Source: Bradyrhizobium sp.
Lineage (GTDB): Bacteria > Pseudomonadota > Alphaproteobacteria > Rhizobiales > Xanthobacteraceae
Assembly (NCBI RefSeq): GCF_027451485.1
Contig: NZ_DAIDJE010000004.1
Coordinates: 1-42,628, forward strand
Length of the DNA: 42,628 bases
Direction: 5' to 3'
How positions within the stretch are numbered: position 1 is the first letter of the stretch; every line of letters starts with the position of its first letter. Position numbers and translations under genes: made by a program. The notes beneath the pieces are model-generated. The model ran no database searches, was not told the origin of the DNA, and saw only the letters and a program-made list of their open reading frames with translations. Shown in pieces: positions 1-8,722 of the stretch.

Positions 1-1783
1 GCAATTGGTGGATTCGCTCAGGCGTCTCGAATATCGTGGCTATGATTCAGCCGGGGTCGCGACGCTGGAGGGCGATCACCTCGAGCGCCGCCGCGCCGAA
101 GGCAAGCTCAAGAACCTCGATGCGCGCTTGCGGGAGGCGCCGCTTAAGGGCCACACAGGCATCGGCCATACACGCTGGGCCACCCACGGCAAGCCGACCG
201 AGAGCAATGCCCATCCCCACGCCACCGAGAACGTCGCCGTGGTTCACAACGGCATTATCGAGAATTTCCGCGAACTGCGGCAAAGCCTCCAAAAGCAGGG
301 CGCGAATTTTGCCAGCGAAACCGACACCGAAGTCGTCGCCCATCTGGTCAACTCATACCTTCTGAAAGGCGCGTCGCCGCAGGAAGCGGTGAGGGCGACG
401 CTGCCGCAGCTTCGCGGCGCGTTTGCGCTTGCCTTCGTCTTCCGCCGCCATGATGATCTGCTGATCGGTGCGCGGCGCGGCTCGCCGCTCGCGATCGGCT
501 ACGGCAAGGGCGAGATGTATCTCGGCTCGGACGCCATTGCGCTGGCGCCTCTCACCGACACGATCAGCTATCTCGAGGACGGCGATTGGGCTGTGCTCAC
601 GCGAGAGGCTGCCGTCGTCTACGACGCCCTGAACGAACGCGTCCATCGCGAGGTTCTGAAGTCAGGGGCCTCCTCGTTCCTGGTCGACAAGGCCAATTTT
701 CGCCATTTCATGGCCAAGGAAATTCACGAGCAGCCGGAAGTGGTCGGGCACACGCTGGCGCGGTACGTCGATATGGCGACCGAGCGGGTTTCGCTGCCGC
801 TGAACCTGCCGTTTGAGTTCAAGGATATTCAGCGCATTTCCATTACCGCCTGCGGTACCGCAAGCTATGCTGGCTTCATCGCCAAATACTGGTTCGAGCG
901 GCTGGCGCGGATACCGGTCGAGCTCGACGTCGCCTCGGAATTTCGCTATCGCGAGCCGCCGCTCTTCAAGAACGATCTTGCGATTTTCATTTCGCAGTCG
1001 GGCGAGACCGCCGACACCCTGGCTGCCCTGCGTTATGCGAAGTCGCAAGGCTTGCACACGCTCTCGGTTGTCAACGTGCCGACCTCGACGATCGCGCGGG
1101 AAAGCGAAACCGTGCTGCCGACCCTCGCAGGTCCCGAGATCGGCGTCGCGTCGACCAAGGCCTTCACTTGTCAGCTGATGGTGCTGGCGGCGCTGTCGAT
1201 TGCAGCGGCGAAAGCCCGTGGTGCCCTGTCCGATACAGACGAAACCAGGCTCGTTCACGGCCTCATCGAAATTCCGCGCCTGATGGCGGCCGCGCTGGCA
1301 ACGGAGCCGCAGGTCGAAAAGCTCGCGCGAGAGATCTCGAAATCCAGGGACGTGCTCTACCTCGGCCGCGGCACCAGCTATCCGCTGGCACTGGAAGGAG
1401 CGCTGAAACTCAAGGAAATTTCCTACATCCATGCCGAAGGCTACGCCGCCGGTGAACTCAAGCATGGCCCGATCGCCTTGATCGACGAGAAGATGCCGGT
1501 CGTGGTGATCGCGCCTCACGACCAGGTGTTCGAGAAGACGGTCTCCAACATGCAGGAAGTGGCCGCGCGCGGCGGCCAGATCATCCTGATGACGGACGCC
1601 AGGGGAGCGGCGGAAGCGACCATCGAGTCGCTCGTAACCATCGTGCTGCCGGATATGGGGGCAATTTTCGCCTCGATGGTCTATGCCATTCCGGTGCAAC
1701 TGTTGGCCTATCATACCGCCGTGGTCATGGGCACGGACGTCGACCAGCCGCGAAATCTCGCCAAATCGGTAACCGTCGAATAA
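1..1783 (+). CDS. glmS: Glutamine--fructose-6-phosphate aminotransferase (isomerizing), 5' truncated
   Basis: This enzyme makes glucosamine-6-phosphate from fructose-6-phosphate and glutamine, the first step towards UDP-GlcNAc for peptidoglycan and lipid A. The reading frame is open to the left edge, so the gene starts outside the window. About 16 N-terminal residues are missing by comparison with the family, including the catalytic Cys1 of the glutaminase domain. Visible parts are the glutaminase core (LEYRGYDSAG, GHTRWATHG, SNAHPH, VVHNGIIEN), two SIS sugar-isomerase domains (TACGTASYAGF, SQSGETADTL), the ELKHGPIALI segment and the family's C-terminal PRNLAKSVTVE. The apparent TTG start at 5 is only an internal codon. 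The identification is secure. Confidence 0.97.
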   Translation, partial: QLVDSLRRLEYRGYDSAGVATLEGDHLERRRAEGKLKNLDARLREAPLKGHTGIGHTRWATHGKPTESNAHPHATENVAVVHNGIIENFRELRQSLQKQGANFASETDTEVVAHLVNSYLLKGASPQEAVRATLPQLRGAFALAFVFRRHDDLLIGARRGSPLAIGYGKGEMYLGSDAIALAPLTDTISYLEDGDWAVLTREAAVVYDALNERVHREVLKSGASSFLVDKANFRHFMAKEIHEQPEVVGHTLARYVDMATERVSLPLNLPFEFKDIQRISITACGTASYAGFIAKYWFERLARIPVELDVASEFRYREPPLFKNDLAIFISQSGETADTLAALRYAKSQGLHTLSVVNVPTSTIARESETVLPTLAGPEIGVASTKAFTCQLMVLAALSIAAAKARGALSDTDETRLVHGLIEIPRLMAAALATEPQVEKLAREISKSRDVLYLGRGTSYPLALEGALKLKEISYIHAEGYAAGELKHGPIALIDEKMPVVVIAPHDQVFEKTVSNMQEVAARGGQIILMTDARGAAEATIESLVTIVLPDMGAIFASMVYAIPVQLLAYHTAVVMGTDVDQPRNLAKSVTVE

Positions 1784-1835
1784 CGCGTTTCCGCGTTGTT
1801 CCTGCGTTAACGGCCTCAGGGTCTTCAAAACTCTG

Positions 1836-1860
1836 CTAGGATGCCTAGCTGGCATGCTAG
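1836..1860. other. Imperfect inverted repeat between glmS and the DUF502 gene
   Basis: CTAGGATGCC and GGCATGCTAG form a ten-pair stem with one G-G mismatch around the loop TAGCT. It lies about 50 bp after the glmS stop and about 30 bp before the next start. No T-run follows, so it is not a clear terminator. It could be an operator or an mRNA-processing hairpin. Confidence 0.3.
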
Positions 1861-1890
1861 GAGTGCCGCTGCATCTGCCTGGAACCCCTT

Positions 1891-2664
1891 ATGAACCGCG
1901 ACGATCTGCCTCCGCCTGAGCTCCCGGCTGAACCAGCGCCGGAGGTCCACAGCGGCTTTGTGGCCCGAATACGCAACTACTTCCTCACGGGTCTGATCGT
2001 CGCCGGCCCGATCGCAATCACCTTTTACCTGACGTGGTGGTTTGTCACCTGGGTCGACGGTCTTGTGCGGCCCTTTGTTCCCATCGCCTATCGGCCGGAA
2101 ACGTATTTGCCGTTCGGCCTGCCGGGTTCAGGGCTTGTCGTCGCGGTGTTCGCGCTGACGCTGCTCGGCTTTCTCACCGCCAACCTGATCGGGCGCTCGC
2201 TTGTCGATCTGAGCGAACGGCTTCTCGGCCGAATTCCTGCGGTGCGCGCGATTTACCGCGCGATGAAGCAGGTATTCGAGACGCTGTTCTCGGGCAAGGG
2301 ATCGAGCTTTCGGCGTGTCGGCCTGGTCGAATTTCCCTCGCCCGGCATGTGGTCGATCGTCCTGATCTCACAGCCGCCGAGCGAAGAGATTGCGGAGAGC
2401 ATTCCCGGCAAGGAAGAGCACATTTCGGTGTTCCTGCCGTGCGCGCCGAACCCGACCACCGGGTTCTTCTTTTACGTGCCGAAGAGCAAGGTTGTTGAAG
2501 TCGACATGAGCGCGGAAGACGCCGCAACCCTCATCATGTCGTGCGGCGTGGTGCAGCCGGGTTCGGACTCGCAAAGGAAGGTGGCGGCGCTCGCCGGAAT
2601 GGCGCAGGCTGCACAGGCGGCCAATGCCGCCGCGCGGCTGCCGGAGCCGGTGAAGGCGGATTGA
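1891..2664 (+). CDS. DUF502 family inner-membrane protein
   Basis: This is a 257-residue membrane protein of the DUF502 family, whose molecular role is not established. A proline-rich cytoplasmic start is followed by two hydrophobic segments, about residues 31-53 and 80-100. The conserved stretch RIPAVRAIYRAMKQVFETLF comes next, then a soluble domain with the family-type PNPTTGFFFYVP segment. The ATG at 1891 follows a GGAA seven bases upstream. The gene lies downstream of glmS in the same direction with a 107-bp gap, and its 3' end nearly abuts the convergent recG. Family assignment is good; function is unknown. Confidence 0.85.
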   Translation: MNRDDLPPPELPAEPAPEVHSGFVARIRNYFLTGLIVAGPIAITFYLTWWFVTWVDGLVRPFVPIAYRPETYLPFGLPGSGLVVAVFALTLLGFLTANLIGRSLVDLSERLLGRIPAVRAIYRAMKQVFETLFSGKGSSFRRVGLVEFPSPGMWSIVLISQPPSEEIAESIPGKEEHISVFLPCAPNPTTGFFFYVPKSKVVEVDMSAEDAATLIMSCGVVQPGSDSQRKVAALAGMAQAAQAANAAARLPEPVKAD

Positions 2665-2665
2665 C

Positions 2666-4765
2666 TTACCCCGCGCCCATCAACGGCAGCGCTTCGCCGC
2701 GCTCAAAGAGGTAGAGCAGACAGCGGAGCGCCTCGCCGCGCGATCCCGTCAGCTTGGGATTTTCCTTCATGATGCGCAGCGCTTCGTCGCGAGCCTGCGC
2801 GATAAGCTGGCCGTGGACGTCCGATCGAGCGATACGATAGCCGGGCAGGCCGCTTTGCCGGATCCCGAGGACATCGCCTTCGCCGCGCAGTCGCAGATCC
2901 TCCTCCGCGATACGAAAGCCGTCGGTGGTCTCGCGTATCACGGTCAGCCGCGCCTTCGACATCTCGCTGAGCGGCTCGCGATAGAGCAGCAGGCAGGTCG
3001 AGGCCTCCGAGCCGCGACCGATCCGTCCGCGCAGCTGATGCAATTGGGCAAGCCCGAAACGTTCGGCGTTCTCGATAACCATGATCGTCGCCTCGGGCAC
3101 GTCGACGCCGACTTCAACGACCGTCGTTGCCACCAGCAGGCTGATCTCGCCGGCGGCAAACTGCGCCATGGTGTGGTCCTTGTCGGTTCCACGCATTTTG
3201 CCGTGGACGAGACCGGCCTTTTCACCAAAACGCTCTCTCAGGCTGGCGAACCGCCCGTCGGCATCGGTCAAGGCGACGGACTCGGACTCTTCCACCAGCG
3301 GCACGATCCAATAGACGCGTTTGCCCCTGTCGACCGCCCGCCCAACCGCATCAATCACCTCGGCGAGCCGGCTCATCGGCACGGCCCGGGTGTCGATCGG
3401 CTGCCGCCCGGCCGGCTTTTCGCGTAATTCTGAAACGTCCATGTCGCCAAAATAGGTCAAGACCAGCGTGCGGGGGATCGGCGTCGCGCTCAACACCAGC
3501 ACGTCGACCGCCTCGCCCTTGGCTGTGAGCGCAAGCCGTTCGCGCACACCGAACCGATGCTGTTCGTCCACAACCGCAAGCGCAAGAGACTTGAAGGTCA
3601 CATCGTCCTGGATGAGAGCATGGGTGCCGACCAGAAAATCGATTTCGCCGGCCTCGAGCCGCCTCAGGATGTCGCGACGTTCCTTGCCTTTTTCGCGTCC
3701 GGTGAGGATCGCAACCCTCAGCCCGGCGGGTTCGGCGAGGGAGGTAATGGTCTTGATGTGCTGCCGCGCCAGAATTTCCGTCGGCGCCATCAGTGCGGCC
3801 TGCTTGCCGACTTCGGCGGCGGCTGCGGCTGCGAGCAGTGCAACCGCCGTCTTCCCGGAGCCGACGTCGCCTTGCAACAGCCGCAGCATGCGGACGGGTT
3901 GGCGCAGATCGTCAGCGATGGCTGCTGCTGCCTCTCGCTGCGAGGAGGTGAGCGCATAGGGCAGCGCGTCGATGATTTTCCGCCGCAAGTGGCCATCGCC
4001 GGCATGACGGTTGCCGGCAGGACGCCGCAGCTGCGCGCGCACCAACGCGAGCGCCAACTGACCGGCGAGCAGTTCATCGAAGGCCAGCCGCGACCAGAAT
4101 GGTCCATCCGGCAGGATATCGGTCAGCTCGATCGGAATGTGGACGCGGTTCAACGCCTCCTTTATCGATGGGAACCCGCAGCGCCGGATAACTTCAGGAC
4201 TGATCCATTCCGGCAGATCGGGCAGCTTTTGCAGTGCGTGTCCGATTGCCCGTCGCAGGGAGCCAAGCGCCAGTCCTTCCGTCAAAGGGTAGACCGGATC
4301 GATCCCGGACAGCTTCGCAAAGCCGGCCTCATCGACGACGCGGTCGGGATGCACGATCTGTGGCACGCCGTCGAACATCTGCAAGGTGCCGGAGACGTAA
4401 CGCTTGGCGCCGATCGGAAGCAGTTTCTGGATGTAATCGGCCTTGGCGCGGAAATAGGTCAGGATGACGTCGCCGGTATCGTCGCTGGCATACACAAGAT
4501 AGGGCGCTCGCGCATTGCGGGGCGGCGAGGGCCGATGGCCATCGATCGTGACCTCCAGTGTGACCACGGTTCCCGGCACGGCATCGCGAATTTTCGGCCG
4601 GGCGCGGCGATCGATCACGCTTGACGGCAGATGCAGCAATAGGTCGAGGAGCCGCGGCGTCTCATCGCGTCCGAGCAGGTAACGAAACAGCTTGTCCTGC
4701 TTCGGACCGACCCCGGGAAGGCTCGTGACCGACGCAAACAAGGGATTGAGCACAGCAGGGCGCAT
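2666..4765 (-). CDS. recG: ATP-dependent DNA helicase RecG
   Basis: RecG is a monomeric double-stranded DNA translocase that remodels stalled replication forks and branch-migrates Holliday junctions. The 699-residue length is normal. An N-terminal wedge/OB-fold region spans about residues 60-160. It is followed by the SF2 helicase core: Walker A GDVGSGKT at 299-306, MAPTEILARQH (motif Ia), DEQH at 400-403 (motif II), LSATPIPRTL (motif III), TTVVEVGVDVP, and QLRGRIGRG (motif VI). The ATG at 4765 is divergent from sdhE with a 146-bp gap, and the 3' end is one base from the DUF502 stop. The recG / sdhE / mfd neighbourhood is common in alphaproteobacteria. Confidence 0.97.
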   Translation of the reverse strand: MRPAVLNPLFASVTSLPGVGPKQDKLFRYLLGRDETPRLLDLLLHLPSSVIDRRARPKIRDAVPGTVVTLEVTIDGHRPSPPRNARAPYLVYASDDTGDVILTYFRAKADYIQKLLPIGAKRYVSGTLQMFDGVPQIVHPDRVVDEAGFAKLSGIDPVYPLTEGLALGSLRRAIGHALQKLPDLPEWISPEVIRRCGFPSIKEALNRVHIPIELTDILPDGPFWSRLAFDELLAGQLALALVRAQLRRPAGNRHAGDGHLRRKIIDALPYALTSSQREAAAAIADDLRQPVRMLRLLQGDVGSGKTAVALLAAAAAAEVGKQAALMAPTEILARQHIKTITSLAEPAGLRVAILTGREKGKERRDILRRLEAGEIDFLVGTHALIQDDVTFKSLALAVVDEQHRFGVRERLALTAKGEAVDVLVLSATPIPRTLVLTYFGDMDVSELREKPAGRQPIDTRAVPMSRLAEVIDAVGRAVDRGKRVYWIVPLVEESESVALTDADGRFASLRERFGEKAGLVHGKMRGTDKDHTMAQFAAGEISLLVATTVVEVGVDVPEATIMVIENAERFGLAQLHQLRGRIGRGSEASTCLLLYREPLSEMSKARLTVIRETTDGFRIAEEDLRLRGEGDVLGIRQSGLPGYRIARSDVHGQLIAQARDEALRIMKENPKLTGSRGEALRCLLYLFERGEALPLMGAG

Positions 4766-4860
4766 CGAAGCTCAAAGCGATTGGCGGATCAAATGGGCAT
4801 GGCTGGTACCGTTGATAATCGCGAATGAGATGGGCTGACAACGGGCATTCGGGTCGCTAT

Positions 4861-4899
4861 ATCAACGCCGCCCGGCACGTCCGGGCTTTTGGCGTTGAT
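4861..4899 (+). promoter_or_regulatory. Two-tier hairpin in the sdhE-mfd leader
   Basis: The outer arms ATCAACGCC (4861-4869) and GGCGTTGAT (4891-4899) pair perfectly. Inside them GCCCGG (4870-4875) pairs with CCGGGC (4881-4886). The only unpaired bases are the CACGT loop and a TTTT bulge on the right arm, giving 15 pairs in 39 bases. The structure ends 12 bases before the sdhE ATG. The inner stem plus TTTT resembles a short intrinsic terminator; the whole could affect ribosome access. Its role is inferred, but the pairing is read directly. Confidence 0.55.
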
Positions 4900-4911
4900 T
4901 GGAATTGAAGA

Positions 4912-5202
4912 ATGACGGGCATGACACGATCGAGCGGTGGTCTCGATGACCGCCGCAAGCGGCTTTTATTTCGCTGCTGGCATCGCGGCACCCGTGAGAT
5001 GGATCTCATCCTCGGCCGCTTTGCCGAAACGGCTATCGCGAGCCTCACGGATGATGAACTCGCTGAGCTCGAGCACCTGATTGAGGTCCCCGACCCGGAC
5101 CTTTATGCCGCCCTCTCAGGCGATATCGCTATGGGTTCGCGGTATAGCGGGCCGCTGTTCGACCGGATCAAGGCGTTCCGCCCGGGAGAGCAGGGCGAAT
5201 GA
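4912..5202 (+). CDS. sdhE: FAD assembly factor SdhE (succinate dehydrogenase assembly factor, DUF339)
   Basis: This is a 96-residue small acidic protein of the SdhE/Sdh5 family, which promotes covalent flavinylation of SdhA and related flavoproteins. The diagnostic RGTREMD motif, containing the family's conserved RGxxE, lies at about residues 26-32 in the context LLFRCWHRGTREMDLILG. The remainder is helical and acidic (LTDDELAELEHLIEVPDPDLY). Its TGA overlaps the ATG of mfd (ATGA), so the two are probably translationally coupled. A second ATG (MTGMTR) lies three codons in and could be the true start. Confidence 0.93.
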   Translation: MTGMTRSSGGLDDRRKRLLFRCWHRGTREMDLILGRFAETAIASLTDDELAELEHLIEVPDPDLYAALSGDIAMGSRYSGPLFDRIKAFRPGEQGE

Positions 5203-8200
5203 AACAACCAGGCCAATCCCCGGCGCAATCGCTTATTCCCGGCCGCGCGATAACCTTCGCCAACGTTGCCGAGGGCGCCGAAGGTCTCATTCTGTCGGAC
5301 CTTGCCCGTGCGGTTGCCGCACGGCCCAAGGGGCCAGCCGTCAGCATTGCAGTGGTCTGCCGCGACGGTCCGCGGATGCAGCAACTTGCCCGCGCCCTGT
5401 CGTTTTTCGCGCCGGACTTATCCGTGCTGCATTTTCCGGCCTGGGACTGCCAACCTTATGACCGGGTATCGCCGCATGGCGGCATCCAGTCCCAGCGGAT
5501 GACGACGCTTGCGCAACTCTCGCGCCTCGTCGGCAGCGAAAAGCCGCTGATCGTGCTGACGACGGTCAATGCCATCGTGCAAAGGGTCCCAGCCCGCGAA
5601 TTGGTTGCGGCGCAAGCGCTCTCGGTGGCGCCCGGCCACGTCGTGCCGATGGATTCCATCGTCGCCTGGCTGGAGCACAATGGCTACAGCCGCTCGTCCA
5701 CCGTCCGTGAACCCGGCGAATACGCCGTGCGCGGCGGTATTCTCGATCTGTTTCCGGCGGGGCTCGATCAGCCGGTGCGCTTTGATTTCTTCGGCGACAG
5801 TCTGGAATCGATCCGCAGCTTCGATGCCGAAACCCAGCGGACGCTGCTCGACATGCGTTCGCTCGATCTGGTGCCGATTTCTGAATTCCAACTGACCACC
5901 GAAACCATCCGGCGCTTTCGCATGGGTTATGTTGCGGCCTTTGGTGCGCCAGAACGTGACGATCAGCTCTACGAAGCCGTCAGCGAAGGCCGCCGCCATC
6001 CCGGCATGGAACATTGGCTGCCGCTGTTCCAGGAGCGCATGGATACGCTGTTTGATTATCTCGGCGATGCCCCGATTGCGATCGAGCCGCAGAGTGAAGA
6101 TGCAACAACCGAGCGTTTCAAGCAGATTGCCGACTATTACGATGCCCGGCGCGAAGCGCTCGAACATCCCGGCGGCGGCGCAATTTATAAGCCCTTGCCG
6201 CCGGATCGGCTCTATCTGACCGAAGACGAATGGAAGAAGCGGTTGCAAGAGGCAGCCATGGCCCGGCTTACGCCGTTCGCTGTACCCGAAGGCAGTGCCG
6301 ACACACTCGATGCCGGTGCGCGGCAGGGGCGAAATTTTGCGCCCGAACGCAATGACAGTGCCGTGAACGTATTCGAAGCGATCGTCGCACACGTCCAGGC
6401 TTTGCAGGCCGAACGCAAGAAGGTTGTCATCGCGCTTTGGAGCGAAGGCTCGCGCGATCGCATGGAGAGCATGCTGCGCGATCACAAGCTGCTCAACCTG
6501 ACCAGCGTCAATACCTGGCGTGCTGTCCAGGCCACCCCGCGCAACCAGACCATGCTGGCGGTTGTCGGCATGGAAGCCGGGTTCGAGACCGACCAGGTCG
6601 CGGTCATCACCGAGCAGGACATCCTGGGCGACCGTCTGGTGCGGCCGCGCAAGGCGAGCCGAAAGCTTGACAACTTCATCTCGGAAGTCACGAGCCTTGC
6701 GACCGGCGATATCGTCGTCCATGTCGAGCACGGGATCGGACGCTTTGTCGGGTTACAGACGCTCGACGTCGCGGGCGCGCCGCACGACTGTCTTGAACTG
6801 CACTATGCCGCCGATACCAAGCTGTTCCTCCCGGTCGAGAACATCGAACTGCTGTCGCGATATGGTTCCGACAGTGCCAGCGTGGAGCTCGACCGGCTTG
6901 GAGGCAGCGGCTGGCAGGCCCGAAAAGCGAAGCTGAAGAGCCGCATCCGCGAGATAGCCGGCGAATTGATCAAGATCGCTGCGGAACGACATTTGCATGA
7001 GGCGCCGAAACTGCCGGTGCAGCCCCGCGTCTACGACGAATTCTGCGCGCGCTTTCCCTATGAAGAGACCGAAGACCAGCTCAACGCGATCAATGCGACG
7101 CTGAAGGACCTCGAAATTGGCCGACCCATGGACCGGCTGATCTGCGGCGATGTCGGATTCGGCAAGACCGAAGTGGCCTTGCGGGCGGCGTTTGCGACCG
7201 CGCTTGACGGCAAGCAGGTCGCCGTCGTCGTGCCGACGACGCTGCTGGCGCGCCAGCACGCGAAGACGTTTACCGAGCGCTTCCGCGGCTTTCCGGTAAA
7301 GGTCGCGCAGGCCTCGCGCCTGATCGCTGCCAAGGAATTGACGCAGGTCAAGAAGGGACTTGCTGACGGTTCGATCGACATTGTGGTCGGAACGCACGCA
7401 TTGCTCGGCAAATCGATCAAGTTCCGCGACCTCGGACTGCTTATCGTCGACGAGGAACAGCACTTCGGTGTCAGCCACAAGGAGCGGCTGAAACAACTGC
7501 GTGCCGAAGTTCACGTGCTTACGCTGAGTGCGACGCCGATCCCGCGCACCCTGCAACTCGCGCTCACCGGCGTCCGTGAACTCTCGATCATTGCTTCGCC
7601 GCCAGTTGATCGCCTGGCGGTTCGCACCTTCGTGGCGCCGCACGATCCGCTGATGATCCGTGAAGCACTGCTGCGCGAGCGCTATCGCGGCGGCCAGGCA
7701 TTCTATGTCGTGCCGCGTATCGAAGACCTGGCCGGCGTGAAGGAATTTCTGGACAAGAACGTGCCGGAGATGAAGGTCGCTGTCGCGCATGGCCAGATGC
7801 CGCCGTCTGTGATCGAAGACATCATGTCGGCGTTCTACGACGGCAAGTACGACATCCTGCTTTCGACGACGATCGTCGAATCCGGCCTCGACATTCCGAA
7901 TGCCAATACGCTGATTGTCCATCGCGCCGACATGTTCGGTCTCGCCCAGCTCTATCAGTTGCGGGGCCGGGTGGGACGCTCAAAGCTGCGCGCCTATGCG
8001 CTCTTCACGCTGCCGGCACAGCAGAAGATCACCCCGCAAGCCGAGCGGCGGCTGAAGGTGCTGCAATCGCTTGAGACGTTGGGGGCGGGCTTCCAGCTTG
8101 CGTCGCACGATCTCGATATCCGCGGCGCTGGCAATCTGCTCGGCGAAGAACAGTCCGGCCATATCAAGGAAGTCGGCTTCGAGCTCTACCAGTCGATGCT

Positions 8201-8717
8201 GGAAGAGGCGATCGTGAATCTCAAGGCTGGCGTGGTCGAGCCCGCGGCGGACCGCTGGTCGCCGCAAATCACCATCGGCATGCCGGTGTTGATCCCGGAA
8301 GATTATGTTGCGGACCTGTCGGTTCGCCTGTCGCTGTATCGTCGGCTTGCCGATCTCGAGACCGACGAGGAGATCGAGAATTTCGCCGCCGAGTTGCGTG
8401 ATCGCTTTGGTGTATTGCCGGACGAGGTGCGCTATCTCTTCAAGGTCGCGGCGATCAAAAACTACTGCCGCAGGGCCAACGTCGAGAAGGTCGATGCCGG
8501 ACCAAAAGGCGCAGTGATCACCTTCAGGGATAATAAGTTCGCCCAACCCGACCGTCTGGTGCTCTTCATTCGTCAGCATGGACAGGCCGCGCGGGTGCGG
8601 CCAGACATGAAAGTGGTGTTCTTCCAGGAATGGGAAACGGCCGAGCAACGCCTTGCAGGCACCACGGAAATCCTGCGCCAACTCGCCAACCTTGCCGAAG
8701 ATCGCAAGGCTGCCTGA
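5199..8717 (+). CDS. mfd: Transcription-repair coupling factor Mfd
   Basis: Mfd displaces RNA polymerase stalled at DNA lesions and recruits UvrA. The 1172-residue length is typical. The N-terminal region is UvrB-like (FPAWDCQPYDRVSPH, YSRSSTVREPGEYAVRGGI). A CarD-like RNA-polymerase-interacting region around residue 507 contains VEHGIGRFVGL. The RecG-like translocase has Walker A GDVGFGKT near 650, DEEQHFGV near 751, LSATPIPRTLQLAL, STTIVESGLDIPNANT and QLRGRVGRS. A TRCF C-terminal domain follows. The gene overlaps sdhE by four bases and ends five bases from a convergent gene. Confidence 0.97.
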   Translation: MKQPGQSPAQSLIPGRAITFANVAEGAEGLILSDLARAVAARPKGPAVSIAVVCRDGPRMQQLARALSFFAPDLSVLHFPAWDCQPYDRVSPHGGIQSQRMTTLAQLSRLVGSEKPLIVLTTVNAIVQRVPARELVAAQALSVAPGHVVPMDSIVAWLEHNGYSRSSTVREPGEYAVRGGILDLFPAGLDQPVRFDFFGDSLESIRSFDAETQRTLLDMRSLDLVPISEFQLTTETIRRFRMGYVAAFGAPERDDQLYEAVSEGRRHPGMEHWLPLFQERMDTLFDYLGDAPIAIEPQSEDATTERFKQIADYYDARREALEHPGGGAIYKPLPPDRLYLTEDEWKKRLQEAAMARLTPFAVPEGSADTLDAGARQGRNFAPERNDSAVNVFEAIVAHVQALQAERKKVVIALWSEGSRDRMESMLRDHKLLNLTSVNTWRAVQATPRNQTMLAVVGMEAGFETDQVAVITEQDILGDRLVRPRKASRKLDNFISEVTSLATGDIVVHVEHGIGRFVGLQTLDVAGAPHDCLELHYAADTKLFLPVENIELLSRYGSDSASVELDRLGGSGWQARKAKLKSRIREIAGELIKIAAERHLHEAPKLPVQPRVYDEFCARFPYEETEDQLNAINATLKDLEIGRPMDRLICGDVGFGKTEVALRAAFATALDGKQVAVVVPTTLLARQHAKTFTERFRGFPVKVAQASRLIAAKELTQVKKGLADGSIDIVVGTHALLGKSIKFRDLGLLIVDEEQHFGVSHKERLKQLRAEVHVLTLSATPIPRTLQLALTGVRELSIIASPPVDRLAVRTFVAPHDPLMIREALLRERYRGGQAFYVVPRIEDLAGVKEFLDKNVPEMKVAVAHGQMPPSVIEDIMSAFYDGKYDILLSTTIVESGLDIPNANTLIVHRADMFGLAQLYQLRGRVGRSKLRAYALFTLPAQQKITPQAERRLKVLQSLETLGAGFQLASHDLDIRGAGNLLGEEQSGHIKEVGFELYQSMLEEAIVNLKAGVVEPAADRWSPQITIGMPVLIPEDYVADLSVRLSLYRRLADLETDEEIENFAAELRDRFGVLPDEVRYLFKVAAIKNYCRRANVEKVDAGPKGAVITFRDNKFAQPDRLVLFIRQHGQAARVRPDMKVVFFQEWETAEQRLAGTTEILRQLANLAEDRKAA

Positions 8718-8722
8718 GGGCT

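Noticed and set aside
662..1855. 397-codon open frame antisense to glmS
   Set aside because: Shadow of a secure gene in GC-rich DNA; Arg/His/Gln-rich with no family motifs.
3557..4624. 355-codon plus-strand frame opposite recG
   Set aside because: Composition typical of a shadow frame; recG motifs lie on the other strand.
5418..7922. Long antisense frames opposite mfd (5418-6731 and 6753-7922)
   Set aside because: mfd is certain across its full length; the antisense products show no domains and biased composition.
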